A stretch of 11,594 bases of DNA from Acetobacteraceae bacterium (GTDB lineage: Bacteria > Pseudomonadota > Alphaproteobacteria > Acetobacterales > Acetobacteraceae). Below, in pieces: positions 5,500 through 11,594 of this stretch. How positions within the stretch are numbered: position 1 is the first letter of the stretch; each line of letters starts with the position of its first letter. The stretch covers positions 1 through 11,594 of the forward strand of contig JASHVY010000224.1 in NCBI GenBank assembly GCA_030044345.1, in the 5' to 3' direction. The notes beneath the pieces were generated by a model. That model made no database searches. It was not told the DNA's origin and saw nothing but the letters and a program-made list of their open reading frames with translations. The translations under genes were made by a program, and so were the position numbers.

Positions 5500-6666
5500 A
5501 TGACCTCATCCAGCCCCGCCCGCGCGGACCGTATCGACTATCCTTCCTCCGCGGCCTTCTTTGCCATTCATCTCGCCTGCTTCGCCGCCTTCTTCACTGG
5601 CGTTACCTTGCGTGCGGCGCTGCTCGGTATCGGCCTCTATGTCCTGCGCATCTTCGCGATCGGCGCTGGCTATCATCGCTACTTCGCGCACCGCGCCTTC
5701 CGCACCAGCCGTGCTTTCCAATTCATCCTCGGCTTTCTCGCCCAGACATCGGCGCAGCGCGGCGTGCTGTGGTGGGCGGCCCATCATCGCCGTCACCACA
5801 AATACTCGGACACTGAGCTCGACGTTCACTCACCGATCCTGCGCAGTTTCCTCTATGCGCATGTCGGCTGGATCCTCGTCCCACGCAACGAGACCACAGA
5901 CCATGACACCGTCCGCGACCTCGCCCAGTACAAGGAGCTGCTCTGGCTCGACCGGCATCCCTACCTGGCGGCAGCGGCACTCGCCTTCATGACCTGGCTG
6001 ATCGCCGGCCTCCCCGGCCTCGTCGTCGGCTTCTGCTGGAGCACGGTCGCGGTGTGGCACGCAACCTTCAGCATCAACTCGCTCGGCCACCTGATCGGCC
6101 GCCGCCGCTATGTCACCGGCGATCATTCGCGCAACAATTGGCTCCTCGCTCTGATCACGATGGGCGAGGGCTGGCACAACAACCATCACGCTTATCAGGC
6201 ATCCGTCCGCCAGGGGTTCCGGTGGTGGGAATATGATTTCACCTATTATGGTCTCCGTGCCCTCTCCTGGTTTGGCCTGGTGTGGGATTTGCATGCCCCG
6301 CCGCGTGCCGTGGTGAACCGAGAGCAGCGCCTCGGCCGCGTGGTCATCGACCGGACGGCGCGGCAATTGGCCCTCTCCTTCCCGATCAACACCATCGCCA
6401 ATCAGGCGCTCGAAGCGCTTTCCCACGCCCCGGGGTGGGCCGAGCTGAAATCCCGCGCGCTGTCCGCGCGGCTGCAGGCGGAAACGTTCTGGAGCGAGTT
6501 CGATTTCCCGCAGATCCCCTCGCTTGAGGAGATGCGGGCCTATGCGCGTGCCCGTCTCGCTCAGACACCCTCGCTCGACGACATCGCAATCCGCGCCCGC
6601 CAGCGCCTGCTCGAGCTCGTCTATACCCGTCTGGTCGAGGTGGCCTCCTCCGAAAGCACCGCCTGA
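5500..6666 (+). CDS. Membrane fatty-acid (acyl-CoA delta-9-type) desaturase
   Basis: ATG 5500 with an AGGAT ribosome-binding site about eight bases upstream gives 388 residues. It has the three histidine boxes of the membrane desaturase family: HRYFAH (59-64), HRRHH (96-100) and HNNHH (226-230), plus the NSLGH segment at 193-197. These residues hold a diiron centre that inserts a double bond into a saturated acyl chain using O2 and an electron donor. Hydrophobic stretches at about 17-55 and 153-190 fit four membrane passes. The sequence WEYDFTYYGLRALSWFGLVWDLH (243-265) is the usual post-box helix of stearoyl-CoA desaturase-like enzymes. Residues about 280-388 form a C-terminal extension with an internal repeat (PSLEEMRAYARARL at 340, PSLDDIAIRARQRL at 357). 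The gene is single and transcribed away from the permease. It likely controls membrane fluidity. Confidence 0.93.
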   Translation: MTSSSPARADRIDYPSSAAFFAIHLACFAAFFTGVTLRAALLGIGLYVLRIFAIGAGYHRYFAHRAFRTSRAFQFILGFLAQTSAQRGVLWWAAHHRRHHKYSDTELDVHSPILRSFLYAHVGWILVPRNETTDHDTVRDLAQYKELLWLDRHPYLAAAALAFMTWLIAGLPGLVVGFCWSTVAVWHATFSINSLGHLIGRRRYVTGDHSRNNWLLALITMGEGWHNNHHAYQASVRQGFRWWEYDFTYYGLRALSWFGLVWDLHAPPRAVVNREQRLGRVVIDRTARQLALSFPINTIANQALEALSHAPGWAELKSRALSARLQAETFWSEFDFPQIPSLEEMRAYARARLAQTPSLDDIAIRARQRLLELVYTRLVEVASSESTA

Positions 6667-6746
6667 GGTCGCTTTATTTCGTCTTCGCCCCATCTTCGCA
6701 CCCTTCCGGCCCTTCGGCCCGAGCGGTTGCCGGACGCGCGCGGCCG

Positions 6747-6752
6747 TATAGA
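6747..6752 (+). promoter_or_regulatory. Possible -10 element of the AstE-like gene
   Basis: TATAGA lies about 85 bases before the ATG at 6838. A TTGCCG at 6727-6732 could be the -35, but the 14-base spacer is short. The 171-base gap between the desaturase stop and this gene holds no other convincing signal. Confidence 0.25.
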
Positions 6753-6837
6753 CTGCGCCTCATGGTTGCATCCGCCACCACAGCGCAGCGGCAGGAAATT
6801 GTCCGGCCGGCCGGCTGGCACGGCGGGTGAAGGAATC

Positions 6838-7812
6838 ATGGGCGATTCCGCACCCCCGATCCTGAGCCCGTTGCCGCACTTCGCGGTCCGGCTCGTCGCG
6901 CCCGACCTCTCGCCTTGGCTGGCCGGCAATACGGGCGTGCGCGGCTTCACTTCCCGCGATTCCCGGAAAGCGGGGCCGCATGTCGGGCTGATCGCGCTCA
7001 CGCACGGCAATGAGATCGCAGGGGCGATCGCGCTTGCCCGCCTGCTCGAGATGGAGCCCGAGCCGGAGCGCGGACGGATCACCTTCGGCTTCGTCAACCT
7101 CGCCGCCTTCGCTCGCTTCGACCCGCGCCAGCCCACTGCCTCACGCTTTGTCGATGAGGATATGAACCGGCTCTGGGATCCGGCGGTGCTGGACGGGCCG
7201 CGGCAGTCGAGCGAGCTTGCACGCGCCCGCGAGATCCGGCCCCTGATCGACGAGATCGACATTCTTCTCGATCTCCATTCGATGCTATGGCCGTCCGACC
7301 CGCTGATTCTGTGCGGCGCCTCCGAAAAAGGGCGCGCGCTTGCGCTCGCCGTCGGGCAGCCGGCGCTCGTCGTCGCCGATCATGGGCATGCCAGCGGCCG
7401 GCGCATCATCGATTATCCCCCGTTCGTCGACAACAATGATCCGCGAGCGGCGAATCTCGTCGAAGGGGGTCAACACTGGGAGCCGGAGACGGTCGAAACG
7501 ATCCTCGCGGCGGTCGCGGGCGTGCTGCGCCATGCCGGCATGATCGGCGAGCATCACGCCCTGCCCCCACCGCCGGCAACCCCGCCCGAGCCGCGTTTTG
7601 CCGAGGTGATCCGCACGATCACGGCGAGCAGCGGCAATTTCAGCTTCGTTCAGCCGTTCCGCGGCGGCGAGGTCGTGGCGAAAGGCAATACGCTGATCGC
7701 TGTCGATGGGGATGAGGAGATCCGCACGCCCTGCCCCGATTGTCTCCTCGTTATGCCGAGCCTCAGGCCCAGCCGCGGGCACACGGCCGTCCGCCTCGCT
7801 CGAATTCTCTAA
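6838..7812 (+). CDS. Succinylglutamate desuccinylase/aspartoacylase-family zinc carboxypeptidase
   Basis: ATG 6838 lies close behind GAAGGA and gives 324 residues; the frame is open upstream to 6727 but those residues are not family-like. The N-terminal catalytic half has the M14-type zinc site: THGNE (His56, Glu59) and LLDLHS (His147). Between them DMNRLW (108-113) is the conserved substrate-carboxylate-binding segment. The C-terminal part (about 255-324) is a beta-barrel-like lipoyl-type fold (FVQPFRGGEVVAKGNTLIAV). Family members hydrolyse N-acylated amino acids such as N-succinylglutamate or N-acetylaspartate in the cytoplasm. No other arginine-succinyltransferase pathway gene is nearby, so AstE function is not implied and the substrate is open. 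It is convergent with the diiron gene, with only 12 bases between the stops. Confidence 0.88.
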   Translation: MGDSAPPILSPLPHFAVRLVAPDLSPWLAGNTGVRGFTSRDSRKAGPHVGLIALTHGNEIAGAIALARLLEMEPEPERGRITFGFVNLAAFARFDPRQPTASRFVDEDMNRLWDPAVLDGPRQSSELARAREIRPLIDEIDILLDLHSMLWPSDPLILCGASEKGRALALAVGQPALVVADHGHASGRRIIDYPPFVDNNDPRAANLVEGGQHWEPETVETILAAVAGVLRHAGMIGEHHALPPPPATPPEPRFAEVIRTITASSGNFSFVQPFRGGEVVAKGNTLIAVDGDEEIRTPCPDCLLVMPSLRPSRGHTAVRLARIL

Positions 7813-7824
7813 CCGAGTAGTCTC

Positions 7825-8646
7825 TCAAGCCGCGAGACGGGCGACAAGCCGGCCCCGGCGATGCTGCATCAGCCGCCAGGCGAGCTTGGCAGAAAGATCG
7901 GAAAGCCGGCCGCGCGGCGGCAGGCCCACCGCCTTGAAGATCATGCCCATGCCGCGCTCGACATGACGAAAGCGGTAATAACCGATCGCCTGGGCAAAAT
8001 AGGCGGCGATGCATCGATCGTGCTGATACTCGCTCGATGCGGATTCATTGCCGCAATGAAAGGCGAAGGCGAGCTCGTCGTCCTCGCTTTCCGTGATGCG
8101 GCCGGCGGCGATCCGGAGCCGTTTCAGGACGCCGATGCGTTCGCGCGTGAGATAACGCCGCATATGATCGTAAAAGAGCTTGAAGTGGCGGAACTCGTCA
8201 GCGGCGACGAGGCGACAGATGGTCTTGAGCACCGGCTCCTCGGTCGCCTCGCCGAGCGCGGTATAGTAGGAGGAGGTTCCGGTCTCGACCATGCAGCGTG
8301 CGATCAGCTCGCCCGTGCGGGAACCCCGCACCGACTGGTCCGCCTCGAGCGGCAGGCTATAGCCTGCGCGATAGCGGGCAAAGGAAGCCTGATAATCCCA
8401 GGCCGGATCGGCGAGCATCGCCCAGCGGCCGAGCGCATCGCCATGCTGCACTTCCTCGACGGCCCAGTAATCTGCGGCACGGCGGAAGTCCGGGTCGTCG
8501 GCAAAGACGTTGTTGAGATAGACGGCGTAATCGGTGCCGTTTCGCTCGACCATCGCCGCGGCCTTCACCAGCGGCACGATCGCCGGATCGATCTTTGCAG
8601 GGTCGAATCGCTCCCAGCCAACTTCCTCGATTTTCCAATGCTTCAT
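7825..8646 (-). CDS. Ferritin-like diiron protein, oxidase/desaturase-like
   Basis: The 273-residue, mainly helical product carries a full soluble diiron ligand set in order: Glu34 (MVERNG), Glu65-x-x-His68 (EEVQH), Glu121 (MVETGTSSYY) and Glu151-x-x-His154 (DEFRHF). This E, ExxH, E, ExxH pattern is that of acyl-ACP desaturases, ribonucleotide reductase R2 and related ferritin-like oxidases. There is no signal peptide. The length is near that of type-2 desaturases but the overall sequence is not one I can assign. The C-terminus is strongly basic (LMQHRRGRLVARLAA), possibly for membrane or nucleic-acid contact. It lies downstream of the atp operon on the same strand, but the terminator at 8769-8798 separates them. 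A TTGACA on the minus strand (8716-8721) may be its -35, although no -10 sits at proper distance. Function unknown. Confidence 0.8.
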   Translation of the reverse strand: MKHWKIEEVGWERFDPAKIDPAIVPLVKAAAMVERNGTDYAVYLNNVFADDPDFRRAADYWAVEEVQHGDALGRWAMLADPAWDYQASFARYRAGYSLPLEADQSVRGSRTGELIARCMVETGTSSYYTALGEATEEPVLKTICRLVAADEFRHFKLFYDHMRRYLTRERIGVLKRLRIAAGRITESEDDELAFAFHCGNESASSEYQHDRCIAAYFAQAIGYYRFRHVERGMGMIFKAVGLPPRGRLSDLSAKLAWRLMQHRRGRLVARLAA

Positions 8647-8768
8647 GGCATGCGTCGGTCCCGATTCCGCTCCTCGGTGTCTCTTTTGTTTCGGCCTGCT
8701 CCTCTCCCTGGCCCGCTGTCAAGCCGGAAGCGATTTCCGGTCCTTATTCCCGCCGCATATGAGACATT

Positions 8769-8798
8769 CAAAAGGGCCCCCCCCTCTTCAGGGGGGCC
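8769..8798 (-). terminator. Rho-independent terminator of the atp operon
   Basis: On the minus strand an eight-pair all-GC stem (GGCCCCCC, loop of eight bases, GGGGGGCC) is followed by CCTTTTG. It lies about 60 bases after the atpC stop. The T-run is short (four) but the stem is very strong. Confidence 0.7.
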
Positions 8799-8855
8799 AG
8801 GGAGCGGAATCCCCCTCGGTCTTGGTCAAATGGTCTCGATCAAACCTTCAAGCGC

Positions 8856-9263
8856 TCAAGGTGCTTCGGCCGCTTCGATCATCGCGCGGGCGATCTGCAA
8901 GGCGGCGAGCGCCGCGTCGCGGGCCGCGACATCCATCTTGTCGACCGCCTCCCAGGCCGCTTGGGCCTCCGAGAGCCGCCGTTCGCCATCCGCCTTCGAA
9001 AGCTCGTTCGGTGGATGCACTTCGTCGGCGAGCACCGTGCAGCGCGTCGGCGTGATCTCGGCAAAGCCGCCGGCGACGAAGAGCTTCGTGGTTACATGGC
9101 CGCCTTCGTAGAGGCTGGCAAAGCCGCCTCGCAAGGTCACGATCATCGGCGCATGGCCGGGCAGCACGCCGATATCGCCCTCCTCGGCCGGCACCACCAC
9201 CATATCGACGGGCCGGGAGAGCAGGAGCTTCTCCGGGCTCACGATCTCGAGCGCGACCGGCAT
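8856..9263 (-). CDS. atpC: F1F0 ATP synthase subunit epsilon
   Basis: The 135-residue product shows the epsilon-subunit beta-sandwich with LEIVSPEKLLLSRPVDMVVVP at the start, then GDIGVLPGHAPMI (29-41). Next come GGFAEITPTRCTVLADE (65-81) and a helical C-terminal hairpin (about 85-135). It sits in the central stalk of F1, contacts gamma and the c-ring, and can inhibit ATP hydrolysis. ATG 9263 has a GAGGCGGGA ribosome-binding site, and the gene starts 17 bases after the atpD stop. It is the last gene of the operon and its length is normal for alphaproteobacteria. Confidence 0.97.
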   Translation of the reverse strand: MPVALEIVSPEKLLLSRPVDMVVVPAEEGDIGVLPGHAPMIVTLRGGFASLYEGGHVTTKLFVAGGFAEITPTRCTVLADEVHPPNELSKADGERRLSEAQAAWEAVDKMDVAARDAALAALQIARAMIEAAEAP

Positions 9264-9280
9264 TCGTCCCGCCTCAGCCT

Positions 9281-10702
9281 TCAGGCCGCCGCCTTGAGGG
9301 AGTCGGCCTTCTTCACGACATCCTCGATCGTGCCGACCATGTAGAACGCCGCCTCCGGCAGATGGTCGTATTCGCCGGCGCAGATCGCCTTGAAGCTGCG
9401 AATCGTATCCGCCACCGGCACGAACACGCCGGGGAAGCCGGTGAAGACCTCGGCCACATGGAAGGGCTGCGAGAGGAAGCGCTGGAGCTTGCGCGCCCGC
9501 GCGACGATGAGCTTGTCGTCCTCGGAAAGCTCGTCCATCCCGAGGATCGCGATGATGTCCTGGAGCGACTTGTAGGTCTGCAGGATGCGCTGCACCTCGC
9601 GCGCCACAGTGTAATGCTCCTCGCCGACGATCCGCGGGTCGAGCGAGCGCGAGGTGGAATCGAGCGGATCGACGGCGGGATAGATGCCGAGCTCGGCGAT
9701 CTGGCGGGAGAGAACGGTGGTCGCATCGAGATGGGCGAAGGAGGTCGCGGGCGCGGGGTCGGTGAGGTCGTCCGCGGGCACATAGATCGCCTGCACCGAG
9801 GTGATCGAGCCCTCCTTCGTCGAGGTGATGCGCTCCTGCAACGCGCCCATGTCGGTCGCGAGCGTCGGCTGATAGCCCACCGCCGAGGGAATGCGCCCGA
9901 GCAGGGCCGAAACCTCCGCGCCGGCCTGGGTGAAGCGGAAGATGTTATCGACGAAGAAGAGCACGTCCTGGCCTTCCTCGTCGCGGAAATACTCGGCAAG
10001 CGTGAGGCCGGAGAGGCCGACGCGGGCACGCGCCCCCGGCGGCTCGTTCATCTGGCCATAGACGAGCGCCACCTTCGAGCCCGGCCCGTCGAGCTTGATC
10101 ACGCCGGCGTCGATCATCTCGTGATAGAGGTCGTTGCCTTCGCGCGTCCGCTCGCCGACGCCGGCAAAGACCGAGACGCCGCCATGCGCCTTGGCGATGT
10201 TGTTGATCAGCTCCTGGATGAGCACGGTCTTGCCCACCCCGGCCCCGCCGAAGAGGCCGGTCTTGCCGCCCTTGAGGTAAGGGGCGAGGAGATCGACCAC
10301 CTTGATCCCGGTGACCAGGATCTCGGCCGAGGTGGATTGGTCCTCGAAGGACGGCGCGTCGCGATGGATCGGCATCCGCTTCGTGGTGTGGATCGGGCCG
10401 CGCTCATCCACGGGGTCGCCGATCACGTTGAGAATGCGCCCAAGCGTCTCCGGCCCCACCGGAACGGTGATCGGCCCGCCCGTGTCGGCCACTTCCTGGC
10501 CGCGGACCATGCCGTCCGTGCTGTCCATGGCGATGCAGCGCACGGTCTTCTCACCGAGCTCCTGCGCCACTTCCAGCACGAGCAGACGGTCGCCGATCTT
10601 CGTGTGCAGCGCGTTCTGGATGAACGGCAGGTCGCCTTCGAACTGGACATCCACCACTGCGCCCGTGACCTGCGTCACCCGCCCGACAATGTTCTTCGCC
10701 AT
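9281..10702 (-). CDS. atpD: F1F0 ATP synthase subunit beta
   Basis: The 473-residue catalytic subunit is complete. The N-terminal beta-barrel (1-80) is followed by the P-loop GGAGVGKT (152-159), catalytic Glu184 in GVGERTREG, and the Walker B segment VLFFVDN (247-253). ALLGRIPSAVGYQPTLA (266-282) follows, and then the C-terminal torque helix DELSEDD (390-396). This last motif is usually DELSEED, so one Glu is replaced by Asp, a conservative change. Three beta subunits make ATP from ADP and phosphate in the F1 head on the cytoplasmic face. ATG 10702 has GGAGCCGGGA upstream. It lies 33 bases after atpG in the same transcription unit. Confidence 0.99.
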   Translation of the reverse strand: MAKNIVGRVTQVTGAVVDVQFEGDLPFIQNALHTKIGDRLLVLEVAQELGEKTVRCIAMDSTDGMVRGQEVADTGGPITVPVGPETLGRILNVIGDPVDERGPIHTTKRMPIHRDAPSFEDQSTSAEILVTGIKVVDLLAPYLKGGKTGLFGGAGVGKTVLIQELINNIAKAHGGVSVFAGVGERTREGNDLYHEMIDAGVIKLDGPGSKVALVYGQMNEPPGARARVGLSGLTLAEYFRDEEGQDVLFFVDNIFRFTQAGAEVSALLGRIPSAVGYQPTLATDMGALQERITSTKEGSITSVQAIYVPADDLTDPAPATSFAHLDATTVLSRQIAELGIYPAVDPLDSTSRSLDPRIVGEEHYTVAREVQRILQTYKSLQDIIAILGMDELSEDDKLIVARARKLQRFLSQPFHVAEVFTGFPGVFVPVADTIRSFKAICAGEYDHLPEAAFYMVGTIEDVVKKADSLKAAA

Positions 10703-10735
10703 TCCCGGCTCCTCGATCCTCGTCCTTGCGATCTC

Positions 10736-11594
10736 TCAGACAGCCTCGGCGCCGGAGATGATCTCGATCAGTTCCTTGGTGATATTGGCCTGGCGCGTCC
10801 GGTTGTAGTTCAGCGTCAGGCGGTTGATCATGTCGCCGGCATTGCGCGTGGCGCTGTCCATCGCTGTCATCCGCGCCCCCTGCTCGCCGGCCGCGCTCTC
10901 GAGCAGCGCGCGATAGATCTGGATCGCAAGGTTGCGCGGCAGCAGCCGGGCGAGGATCCCTTCCTCATCCGGCTCGAACTCGTACGCCGCCCGCATAGCA
11001 TTGCTGTCCTGCTCCTCCTCGGAAGCCGGCAGGAGCGGTGCCGGGATCAGCCTCGCCTCGGTCGTGATCTGCGACATCACCGACTGGAAACGATTATAGA
11101 CGAGCGTGCAGACATCGAAGCCGCCTTCGTGCAGCATCGTATCGATCCGCCCGGCGATCTCCTCGGCATCGGCGAAGCCGATCCGTCGCTTGCCGGCGAA
11201 GCTCACCTCCCCCACGATGCGGTCGGCGAACTCGCGGCGGAGATAATCGCGCCCCTTGCGGCCGACGGCGAGGATGCGGACTTTCTTCCCCTCGCCCTCG
11301 AGCTTGCGGACGAGGCTGCGCACGGCCCGCCCGACATTGCTGTTGAAGGCCCCGCAAAGACCGCGATCGGCCGTGACCGCGACGATGAGGTGGGTGTCCT
11401 CCTTGCCGGTGCCGACCAGAAGCCGGGGGGCCGCCTTGTTGCCGCCCACCGAGGTCGCAAGCTCGGCCAGCATCCGCTCCATCCGTTCGGCATAGGGGCG
11501 GGCGGCCTCGGCCTGCACCTGGGCGCGGCGCAGCTTCGAAGCGGCCACCATCTTCATCGCGCTCGTGATCTTCTGCGTCGAGCGGACGCTGTTG
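10736..11594 (-). CDS. atpG: F1F0 ATP synthase subunit gamma (5' end outside the window)
   Basis: The frame enters from the right edge at NSVRSTQKITSAMKMVAASKLRRAQ, which is the well-conserved gamma N-terminal coiled-coil helix. Only about a dozen N-terminal codons are missing. The central Rossmann-like part contains VAVTADRGLCGAFNSNVGR, and the C-terminus TRQANITKELIEIISGA completes the coiled coil that rotates inside the alpha3beta3 ring. About 286 residues are visible, a normal length once the missing start is added. The first in-frame ATG inside the window (11557) is internal. Its order before atpD and atpC matches the standard atpHAGDC operon. Confidence 0.98.
   Translation of the reverse strand, partial: NSVRSTQKITSAMKMVAASKLRRAQVQAEAARPYAERMERMLAELATSVGGNKAAPRLLVGTGKEDTHLIVAVTADRGLCGAFNSNVGRAVRSLVRKLEGEGKKVRILAVGRKGRDYLRREFADRIVGEVSFAGKRRIGFADAEEIAGRIDTMLHEGGFDVCTLVYNRFQSVMSQITTEARLIPAPLLPASEEEQDSNAMRAAYEFEPDEEGILARLLPRNLAIQIYRALLESAAGEQGARMTAMDSATRNAGDMINRLTLNYNRTRQANITKELIEIISGAEAV

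Noticed and set aside
8716..8743. TTGACA on the minus strand (8716-8721) with a nearby CCGGAA/TTCCGG hairpin as promoter and operator of the diiron gene
   Set aside because: The -35 is perfect but no acceptable -10 lies 16-18 bases away, and the hairpin has only 6-bp arms. Too weak to call.
7861..9111. A 416-codon forward frame
   Set aside because: It runs antisense through both the diiron gene and atpC, and across the terminator between them. It has no coherent domain.
1..11594. CRISPR array, tRNA or rRNA genes
   Set aside because: No regularly spaced direct repeats and no tRNA T-arm or rRNA-like sequence were seen. The only tandem array is the 33-base one at 3308-3340.

Overview
The window looks like a chromosomal stretch of a GC-rich alphaproteobacterium. 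The evidence is the atpG-atpD-atpC tail with alphaproteobacterial-type protein sequences, an alphaproteobacterial-style membrane fatty-acid desaturase, high GC and short intergenic gaps. The exact order (Rhodospirillales/Acetobacterales or Rhizobiales-like) cannot be fixed from the sequence alone.

Layout. (1) Bases 1-1556 are an eroded accessory island. It holds a left-end fragment of an IS5-family insertion sequence, followed by compactly overlapping phage-style reading frames (GTGA stop/start overlaps at 364-367 and 618-621). These frames are interrupted by three in-frame TAG codons, one frameshift and at least five inverted repeats, two of them near-perfect or perfect 25-26 bp palindromes. 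(2) Bases 1675-2100 encode a small secreted protein of unknown function. (3) Bases 2101-2436 form a previously unlabelled 336-bp MITE-like element. It has 18-bp terminal inverted repeats (16/18 identical) and a CTAG target duplication, and it sits exactly between the stop codon of the secreted-protein gene and that gene's likely terminator (2441-2494). (4) Bases 2614-4298 hold a two-gene catabolic-looking operon: an RraA-family aldolase-like protein and an SMP-30/gluconolactonase-like protein. Three tandem 11-bp repeats lie between them. (5) A convergent DMT/EamA permease (minus strand, 4313-5275) is followed by a divergent control region (5276-5499) and an acyl-CoA/acyl-lipid delta-9-type desaturase (5500-6666). 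(6) An AstE/AspA-like zinc carboxypeptidase (6838-7812) converges on a ferritin-like diiron protein (7825-8646, minus). (7) The end of the F1-ATPase operon (atpG partial, atpD, atpC) reads on the minus strand from the right edge and closes with a strong hairpin terminator at 8769-8798.

How the genes relate: atpG, atpD and atpC form one complex. RraA-like and SMP-30-like proteins plausibly act in one sugar-acid or hydroxy-keto-acid route. The desaturase and the soluble diiron protein are both predicted diiron oxygen-activating proteins, but they are not in one operon. The most interesting material is the left third: the palindrome-rich, amber-interrupted phage remnant and the CTAG-flanked miniature transposable element.
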